Origin: a virus
IMG/VR virus record: IMGVR_UViG_3300025282_000078
Coordinates: 1 to 43,408 of that record
DNA length: 43,408 nt
Strand: one strand, 5' to 3'
This document shows positions 32,478-40,781 of this stretch, in pieces (positions within the stretch are counted from its first letter, which is position 1; the number at the start of each line of letters is the position of its first letter). Made by a program: the position numbers and the translations under genes. The notes beneath the pieces were generated by a model. That model was not told the DNA's origin and searched no databases. It was given only the letters and a program-made list of their open reading frames with translations.

Positions 32478-32879
32478 CTAAGCCTCCAGACTACCCAGCA
32501 CATAAACTCGGACTATATATGTCGCATTATTAACATTTTGATTAGCGACTTTGAACGTCAGCACATCATCGGCTGCGACCGGAGGATTAACAGATGTGCC
32601 GGAGAACACGATACTTACCTTTTCCGTGCTAGAGGTATGTCGATTCGCTCCGACACCCTCCAGCACATCATGCCCATTCGCATCTACTATCGTAATGTCA
32701 TAGTTACTCGTGGGAGCGGTTGACCCTGGATTTGTTTCCAACGCCAGCAGTCTACCGCTCATCCTGGCGGTGATGTCAGTATTTGGGACGGAACCATCCG
32801 AGCTATCTCCAGTACAACTCAACTCCACCACCGCCACGGGGCCACGCTTGGTTGCAGCTTGTGTAACTGTTCCAGCCAC
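32478..32879 (-). CDS. Small virion decoration protein, 133 aa
   Basis: A beta-sandwich-like protein with the pattern GPVAVVELSCTGDSSDG, LLALETNPGSTAPTSNYDI and VLEGVGANRHTSSTEK. This pattern is shared by small structural proteins encoded next to fibre genes in many uncultured phages. It is probably a fibre base or capsid decoration subunit. No catalytic motif. Confidence 0.6.
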   Translation of the reverse strand: MAGTVTQAATKRGPVAVVELSCTGDSSDGSVPNTDITARMSGRLLALETNPGSTAPTSNYDITIVDANGHDVLEGVGANRHTSSTEKVSIVFSGTSVNPPVAADDVLTFKVANQNVNNATYIVRVYVLGSLEA

Positions 32880-32889
32880 AGATTTCTCC

Positions 32890-34104
32890 TTATGAGGCTA
32901 CTGTAGTGGGTATCAACCGACCGGACTGGTCTACAGCATCAGCTTCGTAGTTCTCAAAACACATGCAGCTACCAGGGTCAAGCATCGATGCAAGGGTGCC
33001 TTCACCCATTAGGTTGTAAGCGATCATGCCGGTTGCAGCAGCCGTGAAGATGATCGCTGGCCCGTAAGTAAACCGGTTGCCAACGACCTCACATTGTGTC
33101 TGGGCAACGCCGGAGTTAATGGCTCCGGTGTCCCATCCGTTGGTGTCAGTGCCACCGAAGAACCGGCAATTGTGTATTAATACTTCGGTAACGATGGCTT
33201 CGATTTCAATCGCTGCATCGGCACCATTTGCCGTCACGACGAAGGTGCAACCAACAATCTCGGCACCATCACCGTCACCTGTGATCGTAATTGATTCCAA
33301 GTTCGTGGAGCCGATGTCAAAGTGACAGTTTGAGACCTTACAGTTTGCAGCGTTGATATCAATGGTTGCGCCACCAGAGGCGGGGGCGGTCGTCGCTTCG
33401 TTGAAGTAGAGATTATCTAGGACAACGTTGGCAGCATCTAGGGCGAAACAATCACCAGCCACGGCTTGCGTAAACTGAGGACGAGCCGACCCTTGCCCAA
33501 GGCCAAGAACCGAGATACCTGCGCTGTCCATTGTTGTCTCGTCGGTAATTGTTTCAGAATGACCAGGCAAAACAAAGATCACATCGCCTTGACTAGCAGT
33601 ACAAAGAGCTTCGGCAGATTCAACGTCTGCAATAGCTTTATCAGGGTGCATTCCATATGACGAAGTGGTGCCGGTTGCTAGAGCGTTGCTGTCCACGAAG
33701 AACACATTGCCGGAGAAATAGTTGGCGTTAACAATGGAGGGGAGTTGACCAGGGGCTTGCTTCCAGAACAACCCAGTTCTGGAACCGACTATTGTGGCAC
33801 CGCCTGCCACCATCGGGATTCCGTTACGAGCAAGCATCGCACTCTGGTAATGTCGGCGCATCCGTGACGGTAAACCGAAATACCAGAAACGTGTTGCCTG
33901 TCTATTCAGATGGCGTTGCTGGGCATACATGGGATTGCTGATTGCGCCAAACTGGAACAAGAGGACACGTATGTAAAACAGCTTGATCCAATTGGGGAAT
34001 CTTCCCAAATTCATATTGAGCGATACACGTACAACATCAAAAAGGGAACATAGGAGTACCAGGGAGCGTATCCAAATGGGGCCTGAGAGACCGGCTCGTA
34101 GCAT
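32890..34104 (-). CDS. Beta-helix surface protein, 404 aa
   Basis: Residues 200-370 show repeated short strands with N and C ladders (VVLDNLYFNEATT, CKVSNCHFDIGS, AEIVGCTFVVTANG, VLIHNCRFFGG), the mark of a right-handed parallel beta-helix as in pectate lyases and tailspikes. The first 60 residues are hydrophobic-aromatic. ATG 34104 has GAGGG five bases upstream. Its place in the head region suggests a capsid-attached spike or a glycan-binding protein. Confidence 0.65.
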   Translation of the reverse strand: MLRAGLSGPIWIRSLVLLCSLFDVVRVSLNMNLGRFPNWIKLFYIRVLLFQFGAISNPMYAQQRHLNRQATRFWYFGLPSRMRRHYQSAMLARNGIPMVAGGATIVGSRTGLFWKQAPGQLPSIVNANYFSGNVFFVDSNALATGTTSSYGMHPDKAIADVESAEALCTASQGDVIFVLPGHSETITDETTMDSAGISVLGLGQGSARPQFTQAVAGDCFALDAANVVLDNLYFNEATTAPASGGATIDINAANCKVSNCHFDIGSTNLESITITGDGDGAEIVGCTFVVTANGADAAIEIEAIVTEVLIHNCRFFGGTDTNGWDTGAINSGVAQTQCEVVGNRFTYGPAIIFTAAATGMIAYNLMGEGTLASMLDPGSCMCFENYEADAVDQSGRLIPTTVAS

Positions 34105-34160
34105 TTCTACCCTCGCTTTTCAGGATTGGCCTTTGTTGCGAGTGGTGGATTATCTACTAA

Positions 34161-34580
34161 CTAGATTCCACCTCGCATTATGATGATTGTGTCACACAAT
34201 TTACATCGCCTTGGGCGGTCATTCCAACGGGCACCGCAATGACCGCAGGTATAACCATCATAATCATTAATGGTGCCGTAGGCAGCTGTCCTACTGTGGG
34301 GAAGCCTACCGTGCCTACGAGCTACCCTGAGTTCCCACCAAACATTGGTATTGGTTGGGAGTGACCCAGTTACATCAAGCCAGACTCGTGCTTTGGCTTT
34401 GACCCTCTGGAGTTCGTCCGGTGTGAGGTACTCAAACGATTCATCGTACCAGTAAACTCCGTCCAGAGGGTCATCTTGTTCCGCGTAATGATCTACCGCT
34501 TGTACAAATAGCTCAGTGGGAAGATCTTTAGGAGCCTCCCTTTTGTTGAGCTTCCAAACCTTGATCCCGTCATCCGTCAA
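34161..34580 (-). CDS. Protein with C-terminal zinc ribbon, 139 aa
   Basis: The C terminus has CGHCGARWND and CKLCD, a zinc ribbon. The N-terminal part is acidic and helical (LTPDELQRVKAKARVWL). The start is uncertain: TTG 34580 gives the full frame six bases from the upstream stop. It is an odd member of the structural region. Its role is unknown. Confidence 0.6.
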   Translation of the reverse strand: MTDDGIKVWKLNKREAPKDLPTELFVQAVDHYAEQDDPLDGVYWYDESFEYLTPDELQRVKAKARVWLDVTGSLPTNTNVWWELRVARRHGRLPHSRTAAYGTINDYDGYTCGHCGARWNDRPRRCKLCDTIIIMRGGI

Positions 34581-34583
34581 GTG

Positions 34584-35063
34584 TTATGACGGTCTCACGT
34601 ACACTATGCTACCAGCGGATGCAGTTCCATCAAGCTGTTCGTGTGGGTAGTGGTAATCGTATCGGATAAAGACACCGAATACGTTGTCTGTTCCGCTATT
34701 ACCACCTTCAGCCACATATAGGCGCACGTGGTTGAAATCGTTGCCAGCGTCCATCTTCTCTTGACGGGCTTCGATAATTACCTGATCGCCATCAGCATCG
34801 ATAGGAGCGTCAGTATCGTAATTACCGCCACTGGCATCGGTGGTGAAATCCTTAACTCCAGTCCCAGAAGAGTCTGAAGCTTGCTGAATCCGGCATTCGT
34901 CCAGGTCATCGCCGGAATCCCAGGTGCCTAGCTCAACCTTAGCAAAGACACGGTCATAACCGAGCATGGTGAGGTATCCACCCGCATTCTGGGCATTGGT
35001 GCCACCGATATCGGCTTGTTCCAGGAAATCAAAAGTCGCTATTTCCGAAAGTTCTCGTCCCAT
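34584..35063 (-). CDS. Probable head decoration / minor capsid protein, 159 aa
   Basis: A beta-rich protein that follows the major capsid gene by about 30 bp, the usual place of a decoration protein. It is rich in D, G and T, with strands such as DRVFAKVELGTWDSG, DQVIIEARQEKMD and VFGVFIRYDYHYPH. No sequence family is recognised. The assignment is by position. Confidence 0.6.
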   Translation of the reverse strand: MGRELSEIATFDFLEQADIGGTNAQNAGGYLTMLGYDRVFAKVELGTWDSGDDLDECRIQQASDSSGTGVKDFTTDASGGNYDTDAPIDADGDQVIIEARQEKMDAGNDFNHVRLYVAEGGNSGTDNVFGVFIRYDYHYPHEQLDGTASAGSIVYVRPS

Positions 35064-35093
35064 ATCTCATCTCCTAGCCTATGGCTCTGTTAT

Positions 35094-36407
35094 TTAAGAC
35101 CTGACTGCAAGCTCTACGAAGGGGCTGAGAGTGTTGCTGCCATTTTGTGGGGTCAGCGCAGAGATCATCCAGGGCTGACCATCGACTCGCTTTACAAACC
35201 TCCAGCAAATCTCGTCAGTGGTGAACTGCTGGTGCATTGACGAATCGATCCGCAAGTCCATTCGGTCACCGATCAGGTACTGGCTAAAGTCGGCCAACAT
35301 GATGTCCCCGGCCGTTCCGAGAGTCTGGGCATGTTCGGTGTAAACGATTGGCCTACCGAGTAGGGTATCGGGCATGTCTGGCACTGAGGACTGCACCCAC
35401 ATGGCTGCTCCACCAGTACCAACGGCTAGGTTCATGGTCATTAACTGAGGGATAGTATCCGAGTTGGCTACCCATACAGCCCTACCATAAGAAGTCGGCA
35501 TGATTCTAGACCGCATCTTCACCACGTTCTCATAAACAACTGTGGTAGCAGCCTGAGATGTTTCCTTAGCTACCGTGACACGGGCAGGTGAGTTCTGAAT
35601 ACCGAGTGGCTGACCTGCACCGTTGCCGGAGAGGAAACCGTCATCTTCGAACCAGCCTATGGCTCGACCGAACAGCTGGAACAGTAGAGCTTCCAACCCA
35701 ATGGCCGAGTCCTGCAAAAGTTCAGTGGTTGAATAAGTGAGACCGACGAGCTTCCGGCTTCGGAGTTCAACCGATCCCAAAGTGGGCTGAGAGGCGGTAA
35801 GGGTTGCGCCTTCGCCTACCCAGTAAGCTTGTACGCCACCGAAGACGGTGGATGCACGGCTGCTTTCATCAATCCTGGGAATCTTGACAAGATCGCCAGC
35901 CATTGGGATGACAGTAGCTCTGGGACGAACCACTGCTTCCTCCATAGCATTCTGGAGCAGTTGGGCGCGAAACTCATCAGGGACAAGGAATCCACCATCT
36001 GCGCCGATCCCTTCGCTGAGTCCGGTGGCTCTGGTTTCCACAATCCCTATATTCTGGCTTCCTTCAAGTCTGGGGTCATGTCGCCCAAACTGAGAATTGT
36101 GAACCGATACAAGGTACTCGCCAAAGGATTTAAACTTGTCACCGTTTTCGTACGGACGACCGGTCGCATGGTCAACAGGGCCAGGAACAAATCTTTGGAG
36201 CGGATCGTTGGCTGGAGTAGGTGCGCGCCGACCACTGCGGTAATCATCGTGTTCTTCACGACTCCGCTGACCGGCAGCATCCAAAGCATCCTTGATCTGT
36301 TGCTCCACGTTCGGGGAGAGGTTCTTGTTGGCCTTGTCTACCGCTTCGGCACTGGCCTCCTCGATCGCTCTGCGGACTGACTCCGGTAATTGTGCCTGCA
36401 TGTTCAT
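35094..36407 (-). CDS. Major capsid protein, HK97 fold, 437 aa
   Basis: The N-terminal 110 residues are a helical delta-like scaffold (ESVRRAIEEASAEAVDKA) likely removed by the protease. The mature part begins near SEGIGADGGFLVPDEF and contains PRATVIPMAGDLVKIP, YWVGEGATLTASQP and FFLSGNGAGQPLGI-like elements typical of HK97-type capsids. The ATG at 36407 overlaps the protease stop (ATGA) and has GAAGGAG upstream. Confidence 0.93.
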   Translation of the reverse strand: MNMQAQLPESVRRAIEEASAEAVDKANKNLSPNVEQQIKDALDAAGQRSREEHDDYRSGRRAPTPANDPLQRFVPGPVDHATGRPYENGDKFKSFGEYLVSVHNSQFGRHDPRLEGSQNIGIVETRATGLSEGIGADGGFLVPDEFRAQLLQNAMEEAVVRPRATVIPMAGDLVKIPRIDESSRASTVFGGVQAYWVGEGATLTASQPTLGSVELRSRKLVGLTYSTTELLQDSAIGLEALLFQLFGRAIGWFEDDGFLSGNGAGQPLGIQNSPARVTVAKETSQAATTVVYENVVKMRSRIMPTSYGRAVWVANSDTIPQLMTMNLAVGTGGAAMWVQSSVPDMPDTLLGRPIVYTEHAQTLGTAGDIMLADFSQYLIGDRMDLRIDSSMHQQFTTDEICWRFVKRVDGQPWMISALTPQNGSNTLSPFVELAVRS

Positions 36408-37696
36408 ACCGCTGCTCCTTCTTCTTCGGACTCGACTTCTTCCCAATGGGCAAAAAATTGGTCGATTTCAGCTTGGGCTTCTGCGCCATTTCCGTTATCT
36501 TCTTGCTGCAATTCAGCAAAGAACTCGTCAATTATGATTTGCTCATCGTCTTTGGCCTGTTTAATTTCTTGAACAGATGCAAGAGTTCGTGCTTGCAGTA
36601 TTTTATCCATGATCGACTTCGGTAAGTATCGGGTCAAGTTTTCTACAGAGGTGAGGGTCAAGAGTTCAACTACGGATTCCATCGTGGTTGCCAAAGACTC
36701 AGTCAAGCTGGGTTCTTCTTGACCATTGCGCTCCCAAGGTGGTGCGCCTTTATCAAAGTCCTTGTAATGCCTGGCGATATGGGACTTAACCTCAATTAGA
36801 TCGTTATCGGAGATGTCGTCGTATTTACCACCTGCAATATCAGCAGCAACTGCCCGAACGCCTTTCCAAACGGTGGCATGGTCGTCGCTGGCATCATGAT
36901 GGATACCACGGTAGGATCGTTTCCTACGCGGTTTTCGCCCTTCAACATAAACAGCCATGATCTCTAATTCATCAATCTCAGACTTAGCCACTTCATCGCC
37001 TTGCGACCATTCAACATCTTCGGGAGCCAGTGGATGCTTCTTATAAGGGATAGCATCCTTTTGCTCAAGATCATCGATGTCGCCAGGGCTAGTGTAAGAG
37101 AACGCCTTATTGGACGGTGTCCAAAGGCCAGCTAGGTTCAGCACATAGTTGCTGATAGATTGTGCTTCATCAATGGACACTGCGCCGAGTGTAACAGCTT
37201 GCATAAGAGCATTGGCATTGGCAGGAACAGGCACTGCGGAAAGCTCTAGCAATTCCTGTTTTAGAAATATCTTGGGCATGAAAAATTGGGAGGGGTCATT
37301 GTCAGCTTCGTCGAGGAATTTCCACTCTTTGGGGATGAATCCTACTGAGACGGCAGCTAAGTAACCGCCTTTATATAGTTTATATATGGTGTCAGCGAAT
37401 TCATATTCGGCAGATGTGGCAAACTGGATATCAAAGATAAGTTTGCCGTTCTCCGAGGTGATTACTTGGGCTTTCCCTATGGGAGGTGCGAAGTAATCGT
37501 GCGCCCACAAAAACACTGGGTTCTTGATAAAGTTGTCAAGCTCCCAGCCTTCAGCGAGGATACGATCACCGCCACGGTCTTGGCTTTCATCTGAACCAAT
37601 AAAACGAAGCACTCGGTTCTTCTCTTCGCCCTCTTGCTTTACATTGTAGGAAAAAGAGAGCTGAACCTTCTCGCTCGACACATTAGCTTCAATCAT
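36404..37696 (-). CDS. Prohead protease with C-terminal extension, 430 aa
   Basis: The HK97-type (S78) protease lies in the first 170 residues: VFLWAHDYFAPPIGKA with His near 66, AAVSVGFIPKEW with Ser near 117, and ELLELSAVPVPANANA. The extension contains a RGIHHDASDDHATVWKGVRA and VKSHIARHYKDFDK segment found in other phage protease fusions, then an acidic helical tail that may act as scaffold. ATG 37696 is chosen for AGGAG five bases upstream; the frame is open to 37786. Confidence 0.88.
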   Translation of the reverse strand: MIEANVSSEKVQLSFSYNVKQEGEEKNRVLRFIGSDESQDRGGDRILAEGWELDNFIKNPVFLWAHDYFAPPIGKAQVITSENGKLIFDIQFATSAEYEFADTIYKLYKGGYLAAVSVGFIPKEWKFLDEADNDPSQFFMPKIFLKQELLELSAVPVPANANALMQAVTLGAVSIDEAQSISNYVLNLAGLWTPSNKAFSYTSPGDIDDLEQKDAIPYKKHPLAPEDVEWSQGDEVAKSEIDELEIMAVYVEGRKPRRKRSYRGIHHDASDDHATVWKGVRAVAADIAGGKYDDISDNDLIEVKSHIARHYKDFDKGAPPWERNGQEEPSLTESLATTMESVVELLTLTSVENLTRYLPKSIMDKILQARTLASVQEIKQAKDDEQIIIDEFFAELQQEDNGNGAEAQAEIDQFFAHWEEVESEEEGAAV

Positions 37697-37769
37697 GGAA
37701 GCTCCTAATGTTACTCCCGTGACTACGATACTGCTGCTATGGGTCTCCAATAATAAGGGAGGTATAAGT

Positions 37770-37798
37770 TGTATAAAAAATAGCAAATTGCCTTACAA
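37770..37798 (-). promoter_or_regulatory. Possible promoter for protease-capsid genes
   Basis: On the minus strand TTGTAA (37793-37798) and TATACA (37770-37775) are 17 bp apart, with an AT-rich spacer. It lies downstream of the double hairpin and about 75 bp before the protease start, where a strong late promoter for capsid expression would be useful. It lacks the early operator dyad. Confidence 0.4.
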
Positions 37799-37831
37799 CA
37801 AGTCAATGGGGGAAATGTCCAGGCAATAAAT

Positions 37832-37901
37832 AGGCTCTCCGTATGGCGCAACCGGAGAGCCTTTGCAACGGAGGAGATACTGTGCTTCTACGCAGTATCT
37901 C
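37832..37901 (-). terminator. Two strong hairpins between portal and protease genes
   Basis: In leftward order GAGATACTG/CAGTATCTC (37874-37882 and 37893-37901) is followed by a perfect 10-bp stem AGGCTCTCCG/CGGAGAGCCT (37832-37841 and 37853-37862) and then ATTTATT. The 220-bp gap contains no gene. The pair may lower transcription out of the portal gene or act as an RNA processing site, so that capsid is made from its own promoter. Confidence 0.55.
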
Positions 37902-37916
37902 AGGATGATTCTATCA

Positions 37917-40055
37917 TTATAAAATCACAGGAACAACAGTACACCGACAACTAGGATGGGCAGGAGGGTGGCTGAACCCACCAGGGAAATTCTTATGGAG
38001 ATCAACGACGACACCATTCAAAGCTTCACAGATGGAGTCTTGCCGTCCATCCAAAGAAGTCAGCCATTCCATACCATCTACTACACCGGATTCGATATAT
38101 CCCTCAACGGTGCCACGATTAGACATCGTAATGACTTCAGTACGGGCAATGTTTCGTGATCGCCGCACAGATGCTTCGGACATGACGGAACGTATCCTCG
38201 ATTGTAATGCCGGAATACCTTCTTCTGCGGTGAATCCTGCTAACAAAGTAGTAACGACAGCTTTTCTCGTTATCTCATTGATTCCAACAATAGCTTCCCC
38301 AACATGTTTTCTAATCCAAACCATTGCTGTGGCATTTAATTGGACTTTCCGGATGCCATCCGTATGTGGTTGTTCAGGATGTACCAATGCATCACCAGCA
38401 TCTAAGCCTTGCTCAAACACGAAGATAAGCATGGGGAGAAGCTTTTCTTCCATGATTTCTGTAAATTCATCTAATGGAAAGATCAGGTCATCAATAGATG
38501 CAATGCCTTGTATACGTCGAACCAGATCATCTGCTTGATCTTCGAACAACTGTTGAAGAACCTTCACGACAGGGGCTTCCATTGCTTCTGTATCAGTTAC
38601 AAATTGATGCCAGATGATTTCCTTCTGTTCAGTGGTGTATCGGCTCTTCGGCATCACCGGCAATGATTCATCATCATTGGTTGGCGCAGAATCAGATGAA
38701 CGCCGATAAATAGTTTCTTCAGCACCGTTCAAAGCGCGGTTGATCATGCGTACCATGCCACCTTCAAACACATTCCGGTCCTCACCGATAGCCATCATCG
38801 GAGGTGGACGGTCCGCTGGGTTAACTGGCACTTCTATCAGTCCAGCAGCACGTAGATAAACGTCGCCTCCTGGTACCTGGTCGAAGCCTAATAACTTGCG
38901 ATATTCGTTCACGGTAACAGCACCGGACGACAACTCCCTAGATGCTATGTTGACTTGCTCTACCCTGTTTTGCGGAGCAGGGTCGGTGAAATCAAGTTCA
39001 ATATTACCACCAAACATAGGCACCAGAGTCATGTTGAGCTTGTTCCTGATACGTCGAAGCCTTGTTCTAAGCACATGCCTTCCATATACATTCTCGGCTT
39101 CTCGCGCATTGGCAAGATTGACGTTTTCAGACAGCCCCATAATGTGTTGAGGAACGCCGTACAAACCAAGAATATTGTCACGGCCAAGCTTCCTAAGATT
39201 AAGATGATCCATATCACGCGGACTTAGCGAAACGGCCTGATATTCCAGGTCACCAGTAAGCACGGCAATAGAGTGGGAAGCACCCCAGCCGCTGTACTGT
39301 TGTTTCCACATCTGCTTGATCTCTTCTTTTTGCTCTGGAGTGGTACGACCAGATTTGGTTCTTAGGATGCCTTCGGGTGTCGCAGAGTTAAATAGCATAT
39401 TTCTGTTCCACTCTGTCGCAAACCGTTCGGTATCTAGTTCAGTTGCCATCGGAGCTACGGGAGCCTGTCCACGGTACATATCTACAGGATTGGGGGTCTT
39501 GAAATGGATAACCTGTCCGATCTCTAAACGTTGACGAAAGTTCTGTAAGCGATACTCGTAGTGATCGATAAAATCAGTGGGCGAAGGCACCACAGTCATC
39601 CGACTGGGTGGAACGATCCATATTTCAGTTGGGATTCCTCGGTTGTCACGGTTCAGAATCCAGAAGCTTTCACCAGGTAAATCCATATACATCTGATGAA
39701 GCTCTCGTACTTCATCGCCAGATTGGAAAGGATTGGCCTTACCTTCCAGCAATTCTAAAAGCGGATGGGATTCAAGCTGGCCCTGGCGTTCTCCATTACG
39801 GATGCTGTATAACTGCCAGTCAACTTCTGATACTGACGATGCGATCTTGGACACTACGGCATAAAGCCATCCAATCGAACCGAAGGCTTTTGTATAATCC
39901 TCGGCCCTCATGCGCGGGGGAATCTTCATCGTCATGTTGGTGGACATGGGAACTGGTATGGATCGGAGGATAGGATTGGGAGAAGTAGCTAAGGCAAGGG
40001 ATGCCTTATTCACCATTGATGGAACGAAGGATTTGATACCCGTGACAATGCTCAT
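37917..40055 (-). CDS. Portal protein fused to a MuF-type head morphogenesis domain, 712 aa
   Basis: Residues 40-430 are an HK97-type portal (SIGWLYAVVSKIASSVSEVDW, LESHPLLELLEGKANPF, GESFWILNRDNRG, DNILGLYGVPQHIMGL). The last 110 residues are a Mu gpF/SPP1 gp7-like domain (IARTEVITMSNRGTVEG, SHPPAHPSCRCTVVPV). The two are separate genes in most phages. GAAGGGG lies before the ATG. The portal part forms the DNA channel, and the MuF part is thought to enter the capsid and may assist DNA delivery. Confidence 0.92.
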   Translation of the reverse strand: MSIVTGIKSFVPSMVNKASLALATSPNPILRSIPVPMSTNMTMKIPPRMRAEDYTKAFGSIGWLYAVVSKIASSVSEVDWQLYSIRNGERQGQLESHPLLELLEGKANPFQSGDEVRELHQMYMDLPGESFWILNRDNRGIPTEIWIVPPSRMTVVPSPTDFIDHYEYRLQNFRQRLEIGQVIHFKTPNPVDMYRGQAPVAPMATELDTERFATEWNRNMLFNSATPEGILRTKSGRTTPEQKEEIKQMWKQQYSGWGASHSIAVLTGDLEYQAVSLSPRDMDHLNLRKLGRDNILGLYGVPQHIMGLSENVNLANAREAENVYGRHVLRTRLRRIRNKLNMTLVPMFGGNIELDFTDPAPQNRVEQVNIASRELSSGAVTVNEYRKLLGFDQVPGGDVYLRAAGLIEVPVNPADRPPPMMAIGEDRNVFEGGMVRMINRALNGAEETIYRRSSDSAPTNDDESLPVMPKSRYTTEQKEIIWHQFVTDTEAMEAPVVKVLQQLFEDQADDLVRRIQGIASIDDLIFPLDEFTEIMEEKLLPMLIFVFEQGLDAGDALVHPEQPHTDGIRKVQLNATAMVWIRKHVGEAIVGINEITRKAVVTTLLAGFTAEEGIPALQSRIRSVMSEASVRRSRNIARTEVITMSNRGTVEGYIESGVVDGMEWLTSLDGRQDSICEALNGVVVDLHKNFPGGFSHPPAHPSCRCTVVPVIL

Positions 40056-40085
40056 TGGATACCCCTTCTAGTTACTGGTTGATTT

Positions 40086-40118
40086 ATTATATCAATTGCA
40101 GCAAGACGGTACAGTCTT
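40086..40118 (-). promoter_or_regulatory. Possible leftward late promoter with dyad
   Basis: On the minus strand TGATATAAT (40086-40094) is an extended -10 box. The upstream region holds a dyad AAGAC-N6-GTCTT (40103-40118) in place of a clear -35 hexamer. It lies about 35 bp before the portal start. It may need a phage activator that binds the dyad. Confidence 0.4.
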
Positions 40119-40144
40119 AACATTGGCCTGTAAAACTAACAGTG

Positions 40145-40175
40145 TTGACAAACATTCTGGAGGAATGTTCATAAT
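40145..40175 (+). promoter_or_regulatory. Possible rightward promoter with a different dyad
   Basis: TTGACA (40145-40150) and CATAAT (40170-40175) flank a 19-bp spacer that is a perfect dyad, AACATTC-tggag-GAATGTT (40151-40169). The operator differs from the ACAC-N5-GTGT class. It faces the small fragment at 40203, away from the portal gene. Confidence 0.4.
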
Positions 40176-40202
40176 GCTTCATAAAGAATTAGAAGGTGAT
40201 CT

Positions 40203-40298
40203 GTGAAAGTAGTGATTTTGTGCGGAGGGTTTGGAACCAGGCTGCGCGAAGAGACAAAGGATGAGGCGGCGGAGAGGAGAGACCAACAATGGCGGTAA
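40203..40298 (+). pseudogene. N-terminal remnant of an RfbF-type sugar nucleotidyltransferase
   Basis: From GTG 40203, behind AAGGTGATCT, the first 19 residues (KVVILCGGFGTRLREETK) carry the nucleotide-binding signature of glucose-1-phosphate cytidylyltransferases, with the conserved GGxGTRLRxET. The frame then departs and stops after 31 codons. Real enzymes have about 255 residues. It is probably a captured host gene start, inactive as an enzyme. Confidence 0.6.
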
Positions 40299-40403
40299 AC
40301 GCTTACCAAGTGAAAGTTGCGGAATGTTTTTGAGAAATGACCTTACTGAAGATGGCGAAGCGTATATAAGACAATGCGCTATTGACGGCGTTATTCTTCT
40401 GGA

Positions 40404-40682
40404 ATGGCAAGAATGCTATTCCTACCTCGGCATATAATTTTGGAAAGCGAGATTGCTGTGATTTATGAATGTCCACATTTAGGATGCTCCGACAAAGTTC
40501 AAGGCGATGATATGCAATCGGTGATGCGACCTTTGGTAGATCAAAAGGTAACCTTTACTGCTATCAAACCATTACCGCACGATTTTATTGATGCTGTTTT
40601 CGGTGTATCAGGTAGACAGGCTCATCGAAAACTCCAATGTTCTCAATGGTGCCGAAGGGGTCCTGATTGCCGACAATCCTGA
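40404..40682 (+). CDS. Possible small protein, 92 aa
   Basis: The middle (VIYECPHLGCSDKVQG, VTFTAIKPLPHDFIDAVF) looks coding and has a CPHLGC pair. The C terminus overlaps leftward frames behind the methyltransferase and becomes basic and cysteine-rich. No good ribosome site is seen. It may be a remnant in a region of captured fragments between 40.2 and 40.7 kb. Confidence 0.3.
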   Translation: MARMLFLPRHIILESEIAVIYECPHLGCSDKVQGDDMQSVMRPLVDQKVTFTAIKPLPHDFIDAVFGVSGRQAHRKLQCSQWCRRGPDCRQS

Positions 40683-40781
40683 CCTCGTAGCCAATGTATA
40701 CCCAAGGTGTTCCTGCATCATACGTCGATGCTCATCTATCCGGTGGCCTCGTATCTTCCGTTGCTGATATGGGTAAACCAT
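40608..40781 (-). CDS. Degenerate HNH-like fragment, 57 aa
   Basis: The ATG overlaps the stop of the methyltransferase (TAATG). The first 27 residues (KIRGHRIDEHRRMMQEHLG) resemble the start of phage HNH endonucleases, where an H..V/I..H..MEEHLG stretch precedes the HNH core. The core itself is missing, and the rest looks arbitrary. A second leftward frame at 40585-40731, which contains VYIGYEVRIVGNQDPFGTIE, also looks protein-like but has no start. Confidence 0.35.
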   Translation of the reverse strand: MVYPYQQRKIRGHRIDEHRRMMQEHLGYTLATRSGLSAIRTPSAPLRTLEFSMSLST

